DNA of 64,000 bases, taken from contig JALHRS010000007.1 of NCBI GenBank assembly GCA_022841325.1, positions 1 to 64,000 of the forward strand, read 5' to 3'. This DNA comes from Lysobacterales bacterium. Its GTDB lineage: Bacteria; Pseudomonadota; Gammaproteobacteria; Xanthomonadales; SZUA-5. Of this stretch, positions 26,712 through 36,045 are shown piece by piece. The position numbers were made by a program, and so were the translations under genes. The stretch's first letter is position 1; every line of letters starts with the position of its first letter. The notes beneath the pieces were generated by a model. That model was not told where the DNA came from, did no database searches, and saw only the letters and a list, made by a program, of their open reading frames with translations.

Positions 26712-28160
26712 TCAGCCTGAGCGCACACGTTCGTTGGATGAGGGGATACGCAGGGCTTCACGATACTTGGCGACGGTACGTCGCGCCACCAGAATGCCAC
26801 GGCGTTTCAATAGTTCCGAAATGCTGCTGTCGGACAGGGGCTTCTGGGCCGGTTCGTCGTCAACAAGCTTCTTGATCATTGCCTGGATCGCAGTGCTGGA
26901 CGCTTCTCCGCCGTCTCGGGTCGAAACATGGCTGGAGAAAAAGTACTTGAACTCAAAGGTACCGCGTGGGGTGTGCATGTACTTGCGCGTCGTCACACGA
27001 CTGACCGTGGATTCATGCATGCCGATCTCCTCGGCCACTTCCCGTAGAACCAGCGGCCGCATGGCCTCGGCCCCCCGCTCCAGGAAGGCCTCCTGGCGAT
27101 CGACAATCACCCGCGCCACCTTGAGCACGGTCTGATCGCGCTGCTCCAGACTCTTGAGCAACCAGCGGGCCTCCTGCAACTGTCCCTTCAGCGCGGCGCC
27201 TTCGTCACGACCGCACTGGCGCAACAAACTGGCGTAGTGATCGTTCACGCGCAGCTTGGGTGCGGCGCCCGGATTCAGACCCACCTCCCAATGGCCGCGG
27301 ATCTTCTGGACGTACACATCCGGCACCACGTGCTCGGCGGTCATCGCCGAAAACCGTGAACCCGGTTTCGGTGACAGATTGCGGATCAGAGCAATCGCAG
27401 CCTCCAGCTGCGCTTCGGACACGTCCAGATCGCGTGCCATCCGGGCGCGATCCTGGCGTGCCAGCAACTCCAGATGGGTGGCCACCACCCGCAAGGCCAG
27501 CGACTGCGCCGGATGATCCTCGTACTGGAACAGCTGGACCGACAGGCATTCGCGCAAATCGCGGCTGGCAACACCCACCGGATCGAGCTGCTGCACGAAA
27601 TGCCGCACTGCTGCCACTTCGTCGGCGTCAATGCGATATTCCGGCGCCACAGCGGCAATGATCGCCTCATCGGCTTCGGTCAGATAGCCGTCGTCGTCCA
27701 GTCCCTCGACGATGGCATGGGCGATCGCCAGATCGCGCGCACTGAGGTGCGACAGATGCAGTTGCCAGAGCAGATGATCCCCGAGGTCCGGCACGGCGGC
27801 AAAGCGCGAATCGCCCTGACCGTCGTCGTCCTGATCATTGCGTGATCCCGAGGCGTACTCGGGCATCTCGAAGTCGGCCTGGTCGCGCCAATCTTCTTCC
27901 GCGGCGGCCTCGGCCGCAGCTTCGGGGCTGTCGCTGTCCGAAGATGCCTCTGGCGTGACCGACTCGATCTCGGCCGCAGATTCAGACTCGCTGCCAGCAC
28001 CCTCGACATCATCCCATTCCAGCATGGGATTGCTTTCCAGGGCCTGCGCCAGTTCGGTCTGCAGTTCCAGCGTGGACAAGGTCAGCAGTCGGATCGCCTG
28101 CTTCAGCTGCGGGGTCAACGTCAGCTGTTGGCCGATGCGGAGTTGGAGACTTGGCTTCAT
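26712..28160 (-). CDS. rpoN: RNA polymerase sigma-54 factor
   Basis: Alternative sigma factor for -24/-12 promoters, working with enhancer-binding ATPases. The 482 aa have the glutamine/leucine-rich region I (LQLRIGQQLTLTPQLKQAIRL), an acidic region II (about residues 50-115), the core-binding region, and the C-terminal RpoN box ARRTVAKYRE. It heads the hpf-ptsN-hprK-rapZ-PTS run. The usual upstream neighbour lptB is absent; a REP-rich gap and secF lie there instead. Confidence 0.97.
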   Translation of the reverse strand: MKPSLQLRIGQQLTLTPQLKQAIRLLTLSTLELQTELAQALESNPMLEWDDVEGAGSESESAAEIESVTPEASSDSDSPEAAAEAAAEEDWRDQADFEMPEYASGSRNDQDDDGQGDSRFAAVPDLGDHLLWQLHLSHLSARDLAIAHAIVEGLDDDGYLTEADEAIIAAVAPEYRIDADEVAAVRHFVQQLDPVGVASRDLRECLSVQLFQYEDHPAQSLALRVVATHLELLARQDRARMARDLDVSEAQLEAAIALIRNLSPKPGSRFSAMTAEHVVPDVYVQKIRGHWEVGLNPGAAPKLRVNDHYASLLRQCGRDEGAALKGQLQEARWLLKSLEQRDQTVLKVARVIVDRQEAFLERGAEAMRPLVLREVAEEIGMHESTVSRVTTRKYMHTPRGTFEFKYFFSSHVSTRDGGEASSTAIQAMIKKLVDDEPAQKPLSDSSISELLKRRGILVARRTVAKYREALRIPSSNERVRSG

Positions 28161-28665
28161 GCCCTTAGTCTGCGGGCCGCGCGCAGCGGATGCCAGTGGT
28201 TGGAGTCCATATCGTCCGTTGTCGAGGCGTCATTGCGAGGAGTGCAGCGACGAAGCAACCCAGAGACTTGCGACTCGCGTTTGGATTGCTTCGCTGCGTT
28301 GTCCATGAAGCCATATCGTAGGTTATTGATCCGTCATTGCGAGGCGCGCAGCGACGAAGCTGATGTAGGTTGGGCAAAGCAGCGTGCCCAACACCAGCGT
28401 GCATTGTTGGGCACGCTGTGCATTGCCCAACGTTCACGGCTGCGGGCCACTCGCCATCATGAAAGTCGCTGGTGCCATGACCGTTGCATGGGGTTTCTTG
28501 CCTAACCCCTCCCCAGCCCTCCCCGAACATCGGGGAGGGAGCGACAGCGCTCGCCTGAACCAACTTCACGGCAACCTACCGTTCATGGCCCGTGCGCAGC
28601 ATGGGTTCGAAAGTCGCGGAAACAATTCAAGGCATTTACCGGCCACCACACCAGCGCACCAAAGA
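28161..28665. repeat. REP-rich intergenic region upstream of rpoN
   Basis: No gene visible. There are two copies of the gtcattgcgagg-type palindromic repeat (about 28229-28312 and 28333-28360) and a hairpin at 28369-28431 whose arms are gttgggcaaagcagcgtgcc and its imperfect complement. The rpoN promoter should lie close to 28160-28200. Confidence 0.6.
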
Positions 28666-28690
28666 AAATGGCGCCACACAGGCGCCATTT
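28666..28690 (-). terminator. Rho-independent terminator of the sec operon
   Basis: A perfect 10-bp stem (aaatggcgcc/ggcgccattt) with a five-base loop, 21 bp downstream of secF. On the minus strand it is followed by ttttcttt, as expected for intrinsic termination. Confidence 0.85.
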
Positions 28691-28711
28691 CCCAAAGCGT
28701 CAATCCTGGCG

Positions 28712-29662
28712 TCAGGGACGCAGCGCCAGCGCCGGATCTTCTTTCTTGACCACCTGCAGATCGCTCTTGGTGACACCCAGCCACAGCAGGATCGGGTTGC
28801 AGAAGAAGATCGAGGACAGCGTGCCGATGAACACACCGAAAATCACGGTGATGGCGAAGCCTTCGACCGCCGGACCGCCGATCAGGTATAGCGAGAACAA
28901 GGCAAAGAAGGTCGTGACACCGGTGATGAAGGTACGCGACAGCGTGTTGTTGATGGCCTTGTTGATGGTTTCTTCAGGCGGCAACTTGCGCGCGCTGCGG
29001 AAGATCTCACGCACCCGGTCAAACACCACCACCTTGTCGTTGATCGAGTAACCCGCCACCGTCAGCAGACCCGCCAGCACGGTCAGATCGAAGTTCAAGC
29101 CCAGCAGGCAGACGAAGCCCAGACTGATGATCACGTCGTGGATTTCACCGGCAATCGCGGCCACGCCAAAGCGCCATTCAAAGCGCATGGCCACGTACAG
29201 CATGATGGTCAGGATGACGAAGACCACCGCGATCACGCCGCTCTCGGTGAGTTCCTCGCCCACCTGCGGGCCGACGAACTCACTGCGCTTGATGGTGGCA
29301 CCGAGCCCGGCATCATTCAGCGCCTTGCCGACGCTTTCGGCCATCTCACGCTGGCGTTCAGCGTTCTCCTCACCCTTGGCGATCGGCGGCAGGCGCATGG
29401 CAGCCTCGCGCGCGCCACCGATGCTCTGCACGGTGAAGTTCGCGAAACCGGCCTGATTCAATGCCGCGCGGACTTTCTCGATTTCCACCGGCTGAGCGAA
29501 TTCAGCCTCGACCAGTGTTCCGCCGGTGAAATCCAGCGCCAGATTCAGTCCACGCACGCCGATCAGCACGATCGAGGCGATGAACAGAAACGCGGAGATG
29601 GCCACCGCCACATTGCGCCAACGCATGAACTGGATGTTGGCATTCGGATTGAACAATTCCAT
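28712..29662 (-). CDS. secF: Protein-export membrane protein SecF
   Basis: Partner of SecD in the proton-driven pulling complex of the Sec translocon. The 316 aa show six hydrophobic segments, the first periplasmic domain (FTGGTLVEAEFAQPVEIEKVR) and the conserved GYSINDKVVVFDRVRE motif. It lies 26 bp after secD. A terminator follows. Confidence 0.97.
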   Translation of the reverse strand: MELFNPNANIQFMRWRNVAVAISAFLFIASIVLIGVRGLNLALDFTGGTLVEAEFAQPVEIEKVRAALNQAGFANFTVQSIGGAREAAMRLPPIAKGEENAERQREMAESVGKALNDAGLGATIKRSEFVGPQVGEELTESGVIAVVFVILTIMLYVAMRFEWRFGVAAIAGEIHDVIISLGFVCLLGLNFDLTVLAGLLTVAGYSINDKVVVFDRVREIFRSARKLPPEETINKAINNTLSRTFITGVTTFFALFSLYLIGGPAVEGFAITVIFGVFIGTLSSIFFCNPILLWLGVTKSDLQVVKKEDPALALRP

Positions 29663-29688
29663 GTTGAGCTCCTGGTGTCGTTCGCGGG

Positions 29689-31545
29689 TCAGACCGAGAT
29701 CGACGAGACTTTGCGGCGGTTGCCGTAGATGAAGGTCATGATCATCTGCGTCACCATGACCGCGCTGAACATCGAGGTCAGGATGCCGGTCAGCAGCGTG
29801 ACTGCGAAGCCCTTCACCGGGCCAGCGCCGAAGGCAAACATCGCCACCGCTGCAAACAGCGTGGTCAGGTTGGCATCCAGAATGGTGCCCCAGGCCTTTT
29901 CATAGCCGGCCCGCAGCGAGTTGACCGGCGAATTGCCCGAGCGGATTTCCTCACGAATACGTTCGGCAATCAGCACATTGGCATCCACCGCCATACCCAG
30001 GGTCAGCACGATACCGGCGATGCCTGGCATGGTCAGCGTGGCGCCCAGAGCACTCAGCACCGCCAGCAACAGCAGCAGATTCACCACCAGACCGACCACC
30101 GCGACCACGCCCACCAGTCGGTAGTAGAGGATCACGAAGATGCAGATCAGGATGAAGCCGATGATCGTGGCCTCGAGGCCGCGCTTGATGTTGTCGGCAC
30201 CCAGGCTGGGGCCGATGATACGTTCCTCGATGATGTCCACCGGCACCGCCAGCGAGCCGGCGCGCAGCAACAAGGCCAGATCCTTGGCGTAGGTCGAGCT
30301 TTCGAGGCCCGTGGTCTGGAACTGGTTACTGAAAACGCCACGGATGCTGGCGACGCTGATGACGGTCTGGGTCTCCTTCGAAGACCGAACTTCCTTGCCG
30401 TCCACCACCCGGAACTCGGGAATGCGCTCGATGTAGACCACCGCCATCGGTCGGCCGACGTTGTCGCTGGTGAAATCCAGCATGCGCGAGCCACCGACGC
30501 TATCCAGGCGCACGGAAACCATCGGCGTTCCGCTCTGCTGGTCATAACCGCTGGTGGCATCCACCAGCTGGTCGCCGGTGGCGATCACTTCCTTCTTCAG
30601 CAGGATCGGGCGACCGTTCTGCTCGTAGTAAAGCTTGGAATCGGGCGGCACCCGGCCAGTGGTTGCCGCTTCCTCGGCATTGGCCGTGTCATTGACCGCG
30701 CGATACTCCAGCGTGGCAGTGGCCCCGAGGATCTTCTTGGCTGCGGCCGTGTCCTGCACACCCGGCAGCTGCACCACGATGCGGGTCTGGCCCTGCTGGG
30801 CAATGATCGGCTCGGCCACCCCCAGTTCGCTGACGCGATTGCGCAAGGTGGTGACGTTCTGCTCGATGGTGTGCTTCTGCGCTTCGGCAATCTTTTCGGG
30901 CTTGATGCGGGCCAGCAGCAGGGTGTCGGAGCTGACGGCTTCCTCCACCGTGAGGTCGGGAGACTTCTCCACGAGCTCGGTCAGCGCCTTTTCCCGATCG
31001 GCATTGGTGATCAGCTGTATCGACAGGCCATCGCGGGTCGGCGTGACGCTGCGATAGGCAATCTTGGCCGACCGCAGGATCTGGTACAGCTCGCTGACAT
31101 AACGCTCTTCCAGCTTGGTTCTTGCAGCGGCCTGATCCACCTCCATCAGGAAGTGCACGCCGCCCTGCAGATCCAGACCCTTGGTCACCGGTCGGGCATG
31201 GATGGCCCGCAGCCAGCCCGGCACCGTCGACGCCAGATTCAGCGCAACCGTGTAGTTCTGACCCAGATCTTCCTTCAGCGCCGTGGAGGCCTTGAGCTGC
31301 TGATCGGCGTCGTCAAAACGCACCATCAGGCGGTCTTCGGTACGGGACACCCCGAAGTACGGGATTTCCTTGCCCTTGAGCGTGCCCTCGACGCGCCCTT
31401 CCAGGGCAGCATCAATGGTCGCGCCGCGGCTCGCGGAAATCTGGATGGCCGGTTGCTCAGGAAAGGCATTGGGCAGCGAATACAGGCCCGCCAGTACGAT
31501 CAGCACGACCACCAGGCCGAGCTTCCACTTAGGATATTCGAACAT
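29689..31545 (-). CDS. secD: Protein-export membrane protein SecD
   Basis: Inner-membrane component that uses the proton gradient to complete protein export. At 618 aa it has the first membrane segment, a large periplasmic region containing LDLQGGVHFLMEVD, and the C-terminal transmembrane half with GMAVDANVLIAERIREE, the D-x-N motif of the RND superfamily. It is between yajC and secF, the usual order. Confidence 0.97.
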   Translation of the reverse strand: MFEYPKWKLGLVVVLIVLAGLYSLPNAFPEQPAIQISASRGATIDAALEGRVEGTLKGKEIPYFGVSRTEDRLMVRFDDADQQLKASTALKEDLGQNYTVALNLASTVPGWLRAIHARPVTKGLDLQGGVHFLMEVDQAAARTKLEERYVSELYQILRSAKIAYRSVTPTRDGLSIQLITNADREKALTELVEKSPDLTVEEAVSSDTLLLARIKPEKIAEAQKHTIEQNVTTLRNRVSELGVAEPIIAQQGQTRIVVQLPGVQDTAAAKKILGATATLEYRAVNDTANAEEAATTGRVPPDSKLYYEQNGRPILLKKEVIATGDQLVDATSGYDQQSGTPMVSVRLDSVGGSRMLDFTSDNVGRPMAVVYIERIPEFRVVDGKEVRSSKETQTVISVASIRGVFSNQFQTTGLESSTYAKDLALLLRAGSLAVPVDIIEERIIGPSLGADNIKRGLEATIIGFILICIFVILYYRLVGVVAVVGLVVNLLLLLAVLSALGATLTMPGIAGIVLTLGMAVDANVLIAERIREEIRSGNSPVNSLRAGYEKAWGTILDANLTTLFAAVAMFAFGAGPVKGFAVTLLTGILTSMFSAVMVTQMIMTFIYGNRRKVSSISV

Positions 31546-31601
31546 CGATCACCCCGATCGAGGCTACAGAAACGTAGGGATGGTTAGGAACCTGGCAAAG
31601 C

Positions 31602-31931
31602 TCAGGCGGATTTGTAGGTGCCCTTGGGCAAGACCGCGCCGAGCGCGTGCTTCTGCACCTTGATGCGCACACCCTGGGCGATTTCCAGGGTCACGAAACT
31701 GTCGCCGACTTCCTCGATGCGGCCAAGCACGCCGCCGGTGGTAACGATTTCATCGCCACGCCCGAGCGCCTCGACCATCTTCTTGTGGTCAGCCATGCGC
31801 TTTTGCTGCGGACGGATCAGAAGAAAGTAGAAGATGGCGAAGAACACCAGCAACATGATGAGACTGGGCCACATGCTGGGCTGTTGCCCGGCGGCCTGCG
31901 CGTACGCGGGGGAGATCAAGAAGTCCATGAA
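31602..31931 (-). CDS. yajC: Sec translocon accessory protein YajC
   Basis: A 109-aa single-span membrane protein (LIMLLVFFAIFYFLLIRPQQKRM) with the typical cytoplasmic domain GDEIVTTGGVLGRIEEVGD. It associates with SecDF-YidC. I start at MDFLISPAYAQ, which fits the family, and not at an upstream in-frame codon at 31970. The gap to secD is 56 bp. Confidence 0.95.
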   Translation of the reverse strand, partial: FMDFLISPAYAQAAGQQPSMWPSLIMLLVFFAIFYFLLIRPQQKRMADHKKMVEALGRGDEIVTTGGVLGRIEEVGDSFVTLEIAQGVRIKVQKHALGAVLPKGTYKSA

Positions 31932-32105
31932 GTCCTGCTCGTTGGCGATGATGGGACGCGACAAAGTCACGGAATAGCCGCCTAGTATGCCACAGCCACC
32001 AGCTGCGGTTTCAGGCCTGCGGTTGTTACATCAGGGCGGCTCCAGAAACATCAAGGCCCGATGAAAAGAGAAATCCGTCGGCATGCCGCCAGGTCAATCA
32101 GACAT

Positions 32106-32176
32106 CTGTGGGAGCGGACTCTGTCCGCGATCGGCCTTGCGGCAGTGCCGATCGCGGACGAAGTCCGCTCCCACAG
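32106..32176. repeat. REP-type inverted repeat (CTGTGGGAGCGGAC family)
   Basis: The arms ctgtgggagcggactctgtc and its complement form a 71-bp palindrome, related to the one at 17610-17692. It lies between the divergent yajC and wax-ester synthase genes. Confidence 0.75.
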
Positions 32177-32286
32177 GGTGTTGCGAACGCCCTTTCCGGG
32201 GGCCGAAAAATGCCGCAGTGCACAACAAACACCCGGAGCGCGTGGAATATGCTGGCAACTCGCCTGCGCAGAAGGATTCTGATCGA

Positions 32287-33693
32287 GTGCGATTGAGGAG
32301 CTTGAGCGGCCTGGATGCCGGTTTCCTGTACCTGGAGGCCGCTGGCACTCCGATGCACGTCGGCAGTCTGATGCTGCTGACCCCACCGAAGAAGCGTGGC
32401 TACGATTTCCACAGCGCGGTGCAGGCACTGATTGCAGAGCGCTTGCCCAAGGCCCGCGCGCTCAAGCGGCAACTGGTCGAAGCGCCGCTGGAACTGGCCC
32501 ACCCGATGTGGAGCGAGGCCAGGCACCTGGATCTGGACGCCCACATCGTGCGCGTGCGCCTGCCGCGCCCCGGGAATGAAACCCAGCTGCTGCGATGCGT
32601 CTCCGAACTGCATGCCGAAATACTGCCGCGCACTCGCCCACTGTGGCAGCTGGTGGTGATCGACGGCCTGGCCAGCGGCGAAGTGGCCCTTTATTCAAAA
32701 ATTCACCATGCGCTGCTCGACGGTCAGGGCGGCATTGCCCTCGCCCAGGCGCTGCTCGATCTGGAGTCGCACATTCCCAAAGCCCGCGGTCCGGACAGCA
32801 CTACAGCGGACGACGACTCGGCCCCGCGCAAGCGCGACCGCGCCAACACTGCGGTTCGGGCCACAGTGAACCAGTTCGCGCGCCTGATCCAGGCGGTCCC
32901 GGCGACGCTGAAGATGGCGGGTCACGCACTCAGCGAGGCCGGCAGCCTGGTCGGACGATTGCGCGAAACCGTGCTGCTGGCGCCGAAGACTGCGCTCAAC
33001 GTCCACATTGGCCCTGAACGTGCCTTCGCCGTGGCCAGCTTCGATCTGGCCCGGATCAAGCGCGTCACCAAGGCCTTCGGCGTCAGCTTGAATGACGTGG
33101 TGCTGGCCATGGTCACGCACGCCCTGCGCGAATACCTGCGCAAGCAAGAATCACTGCCGGACGAGGCGATGGTGGTCGCGATGCCGATCTCCCTGCGCGG
33201 AGCCGGCGATGGCGAGGCCAACAACCAGGTTTCGATGGTCCAGTGCCCTATTCCCACCCACATCGCCAACGCGCTGCAGCGGCTGCGGGCGATCCACGAA
33301 TCCACGGCGGGCATCAAGAATCGCGTGGCCGCGGTCAAGGATCTGATACCGACCGACTTCCCGGGCCTCGCAGCGCCGATCTGGGCCTCCGGGCTGAGTC
33401 GACTGTGGGCTCGCGGCCGAATTTCGGAGCGCTTGCCGGCGCTGGCCAATCTGGTGGTTTCCAATGTGCCCGGACCGCCGGTGGATCTGTTTCTCGCCGG
33501 TGCCCGCCTGCGCCACTACTACCCGGTGTCGATCGTGACCCATGGTCTGGGCCTGAACATCACCGTACAGAGTTATGCCGGCAAGCTTGAGTTCGGCCTG
33601 ATCAGCGCCAGGGATGTGGTGGAGCGTCCGGACACCATCGCCCGGGGTCTGTCACGTGGACTGGACGCACTGGAACGGAGCATCAAGGAATGA
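32287..33693 (+). CDS. Wax ester synthase/diacylglycerol acyltransferase
   Basis: Bifunctional acyltransferase that joins acyl-CoA to fatty alcohols or diacylglycerol to make storage lipid. The 468-aa protein starts LRSLSGLDAGFLYLEAAGTPMHVG, the family's N-terminal signature, and has the catalytic HHALLDG motif at 140-146 (H140, H141, D145). The C-terminal segment contains LVVSNVPGPP, which is also conserved. I use the GTG at 32287; the frame is open further upstream but runs through a REP repeat. It overlaps the next gene by 4 bp, implying a lipid-related operon. Confidence 0.93.
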   Translation: MRLRSLSGLDAGFLYLEAAGTPMHVGSLMLLTPPKKRGYDFHSAVQALIAERLPKARALKRQLVEAPLELAHPMWSEARHLDLDAHIVRVRLPRPGNETQLLRCVSELHAEILPRTRPLWQLVVIDGLASGEVALYSKIHHALLDGQGGIALAQALLDLESHIPKARGPDSTTADDDSAPRKRDRANTAVRATVNQFARLIQAVPATLKMAGHALSEAGSLVGRLRETVLLAPKTALNVHIGPERAFAVASFDLARIKRVTKAFGVSLNDVVLAMVTHALREYLRKQESLPDEAMVVAMPISLRGAGDGEANNQVSMVQCPIPTHIANALQRLRAIHESTAGIKNRVAAVKDLIPTDFPGLAAPIWASGLSRLWARGRISERLPALANLVVSNVPGPPVDLFLAGARLRHYYPVSIVTHGLGLNITVQSYAGKLEFGLISARDVVERPDTIARGLSRGLDALERSIKE

Positions 33694-34499
33694 GTGTAGC
33701 CGGAGCAAGGCAAAGCAAGGCAGAGCAAGGTCCGCAAGCCCCTTCGCGACTGCTGTTGGCGCTGGAGTCGCGCGCCGTATTCGAGTGGGCGTCCTTTGCA
33801 CTGGCGTGGCCCTGGCTGAAACGTGCACCCAAAGGCGACGGTCACCCGGTGCTGGTGTTGCCAGGTCTGGTGGCCGGCGACAGTAGCACCTGGCCGCTGC
33901 GCCGCTTTCTGGAAGAGCTCGGCTACGTGGCCTATCCGTGGAAGCTGGGTGTCAATTTCGGCCCGCGCGGCGAAACGGTGCCCAAACTGCTGGCGCGCGT
34001 GCGCAATATTCATCGCAAGCATGGTCGCAAGGTCAGCGTGATTGGCTGGTCCCTGGGTGGCGCCATGGCCAGATCATTGGGGGCCCGTATGCCCGATCAG
34101 GTGCGCAATGTGGTGACACTGGGCTCGCCGGTGCAGCCGCATCCCCATGCCACCAATGCCTGGAAGATCTTCGAGGCTGTCAGCGGCTGGCGCAGCGATG
34201 ATCCGGAGCTGCACGAAATGGCCAAGGCCAGCCCGCTGATGCCCAACACCTCGATCTTCAGCAAGGCCGATGGCATCGTCTCCTGGCGCGCCTCCCTGGC
34301 ACCCGAAGCTCCGCATAGCGAGAACATCGAAATCGCCGCCAGCCACCTTGGCATCGGCGTCAATCCGCTGGCGCTGTGGGCGATTGCCGATCGTTTGTCA
34401 CAGCCCGAAGGCGGCTGGAAACCCTTCGAACGCGAGGGCGTGCTGCGCTGGCTGCTGTTCCGGCAGCCGCATCAGTTCCGCTTTGCGCAACTGCTCTGA
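33690..34499 (+). CDS. Alpha/beta hydrolase
   Basis: A 269-aa hydrolase. The lipase-type nucleophile elbow is VIGWSLGGAMAR, and HPVLVLPGLVAGDSSTWPLR forms the oxyanion strand. A late histidine in AASHLGIGVNPLALWAIADR is the probable third triad member. It is translationally coupled to the wax-ester synthase, so a lipase, esterase or thioesterase role in neutral-lipid turnover is a reasonable inference. Confidence 0.85.
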   Translation: MSVAGARQSKAEQGPQAPSRLLLALESRAVFEWASFALAWPWLKRAPKGDGHPVLVLPGLVAGDSSTWPLRRFLEELGYVAYPWKLGVNFGPRGETVPKLLARVRNIHRKHGRKVSVIGWSLGGAMARSLGARMPDQVRNVVTLGSPVQPHPHATNAWKIFEAVSGWRSDDPELHEMAKASPLMPNTSIFSKADGIVSWRASLAPEAPHSENIEIAASHLGIGVNPLALWAIADRLSQPEGGWKPFEREGVLRWLLFRQPHQFRFAQLL

Positions 34500-34805
34500 G
34501 CAGCCGCGCTCCCAGGCTACCGACTTGGCGTAGCCCGAAGTGCGCGCAGCGCTCTCCGGGCGATGGCGTGAAAAGCCCGGCGCATCGCCACGCGGCGCTC
34601 GCGGCCGACGCTTTGTGAATCAGGGCCCGGGATAACGGACGTAGCGCGGCTCCGGCGCGCGTGGACTTTCGGCGGGCGTCAGCGGTTGTTCGCGCCGGCG
34701 GCCGCGAGTTCGGCACCCTTCTGCGCGATTTGTTCCCCGTTTCTGCAAACTCCCTCCACAGTTGCCGAGCACACTGTGCTCACTGCCGAAGACCCCATCG
34801 GCCTG
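34500..34805. other. Gene-free GC-rich stretch
   Basis: No supported gene. The phrase gtagcccgaagtgcgcgcagc near 34531 resembles the REP-like sequence at about 39188. A promoter for the following gene should lie near 34740-34800. Confidence 0.3.
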
Positions 34806-35156
34806 ATGGAAATGAGAATGACCCGTCACTCGATGCTGCTCGCCGCACTGCTGATCGCCCCATGGCTGCAGGCCCAGCCTGCGCCCGAACGTGACCCTGG
34901 CCGCCTGCCGCCACCGGTGGAGCGCGTGCTGGAACAGCTGTCGCTGGATGCTGCTACCCGCAACCAGGTCAGGGAGACGCTGCTGCGCCAACGATCCGAG
35001 CGGGAGCAGGCCGATGCCGGCTTGCGCGAGCGTCACCGCGCCGAGCTGGCGGCCCTGTTGACGCCCGATCAACTGGTCGCCCTGGATGCGGCGCGCCCGC
35101 CGCCGCCCGGACACCGGGGCGAAGATGGCCGTCGCCCGCCGCCGCGTGCGCCCTGA
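34806..35156 (+). CDS. Spy/CpxP-like periplasmic protein
   Basis: A 116-aa protein with a signal peptide (SMLLAALLIAPWLQAQ). The mature part has the helical pattern of LTxxQ-type periplasmic proteins: LEQLSLDAATRNQVRETLLRQ and ELAALLTPDQLVALDA. This family includes Spy, CpxP and metal-sensing CnrX relatives. The tail is rich in P, R and G. A second in-frame ATG four codons later is possible. No two-component genes lie next to it. Confidence 0.65.
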   Translation: MEMRMTRHSMLLAALLIAPWLQAQPAPERDPGRLPPPVERVLEQLSLDAATRNQVRETLLRQRSEREQADAGLRERHRAELAALLTPDQLVALDAARPPPPGHRGEDGRRPPPRAP

Positions 35157-35208
35157 GACCCGGCCGACGTGCAGCGGAGCCTGCTCCGCCGCCTGGAAGG
35201 CGCACACC

Positions 35209-36044
35209 CTGCCGAGCAAGCTCGGCACTACAAAGGCCTCGTACACCGCCGCCGTCGTAGAGCGGAGCTTGCTCCGCTGCTCTGGCTGGGCTTTGGCTCT
35301 TCCCGCCTGCCCGCACAGCCGCACATCCTGCCGAGCAAGCTCGGCACTACAAAGGCCTCGCACACCACCGCCGTCGTAGAGCGGAGCTTGCTCCGCTGCT
35401 CTGGCTGGGCTTTGGCCTTGGCTGTTCCCGCCTGCCCGCACAGCCGTACATCCTGCCGAGCAAGCTCGGCACTACCAAGGCCTCGCACACCACCGCCGTC
35501 GTAGAGCGGAGCTTGCTCCGCTGCTCTGGCTGGGCTTTGGCCTTGGCTGTTCCCGCCTGCCCGCACAGCCGCACATCCTGCCGAGCAAGCTCGGCACTAC
35601 CAAGGCCTCGTACACCGCCGCTGTCGTAGAGCGGAGCTTGCTCCGCTGCTCTGGCTGGGCTTTGGCTGTTCCCGCCTGCCCGAACAGCACATCCTGCCGA
35701 GCAAGCTCGGCACTACAAAGGCCTCGTACACCGCCGCCGTCGTACAGCGGAGCTTGCTCCGCTGCTCTGGCTGGGCTTTGGCCTTGGCTGTTCCCGCCTG
35801 CCCGCACAGCCGCACATCCTGCCGAGCAAGCTCGGCACTACAAAGGCCTCGTACACCACCGCCGTCGTAGAGCGGAGCTTGCTCCGCTGCTCTGGCTGGG
35901 CTTTGGCTCTTCCCGCCTGCCCGAACAGCACATCCTGCCGAGCAAGCTCGGCACTACAAAGGCCTCGCACACCACCGCCGTCGTAGAGCGGAGCTTGCTC
36001 CGCTGCTCTGGCTGGGCTTTGGCCTTGGCTGTTCCCGCCTGCGC
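35209..36044. repeat. Tandem array of seven about-120-bp units
   Basis: Seven units begin at about 35210, 35329, 35454, 35579, 35695, 35820 and 35936, so periods are 116-125 bp. Each unit holds two hairpins: tgccgagcaagctcggca, and agcggagcttgctccgct about 45 bp later, joined by conserved spacers (ctctggctgggctttggc, ttcccgcctgcccg). Length differences come from a six-base ccttgg insertion and a three-base change in the spacer. All frames are open over long distances on both strands because of the repeat, but none resembles a known protein. It ends against the 3' end of alkB. It looks like amplified REP/BIME units. Confidence 0.9.
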
Positions 36045-36045
36045 C

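Noticed and set aside
35209..36044. CRISPR array
   Set aside because: Units are about 120 bp with nearly identical spacers and two internal hairpins, and there are no cas genes; this is not the repeat-unique spacer pattern of CRISPR.
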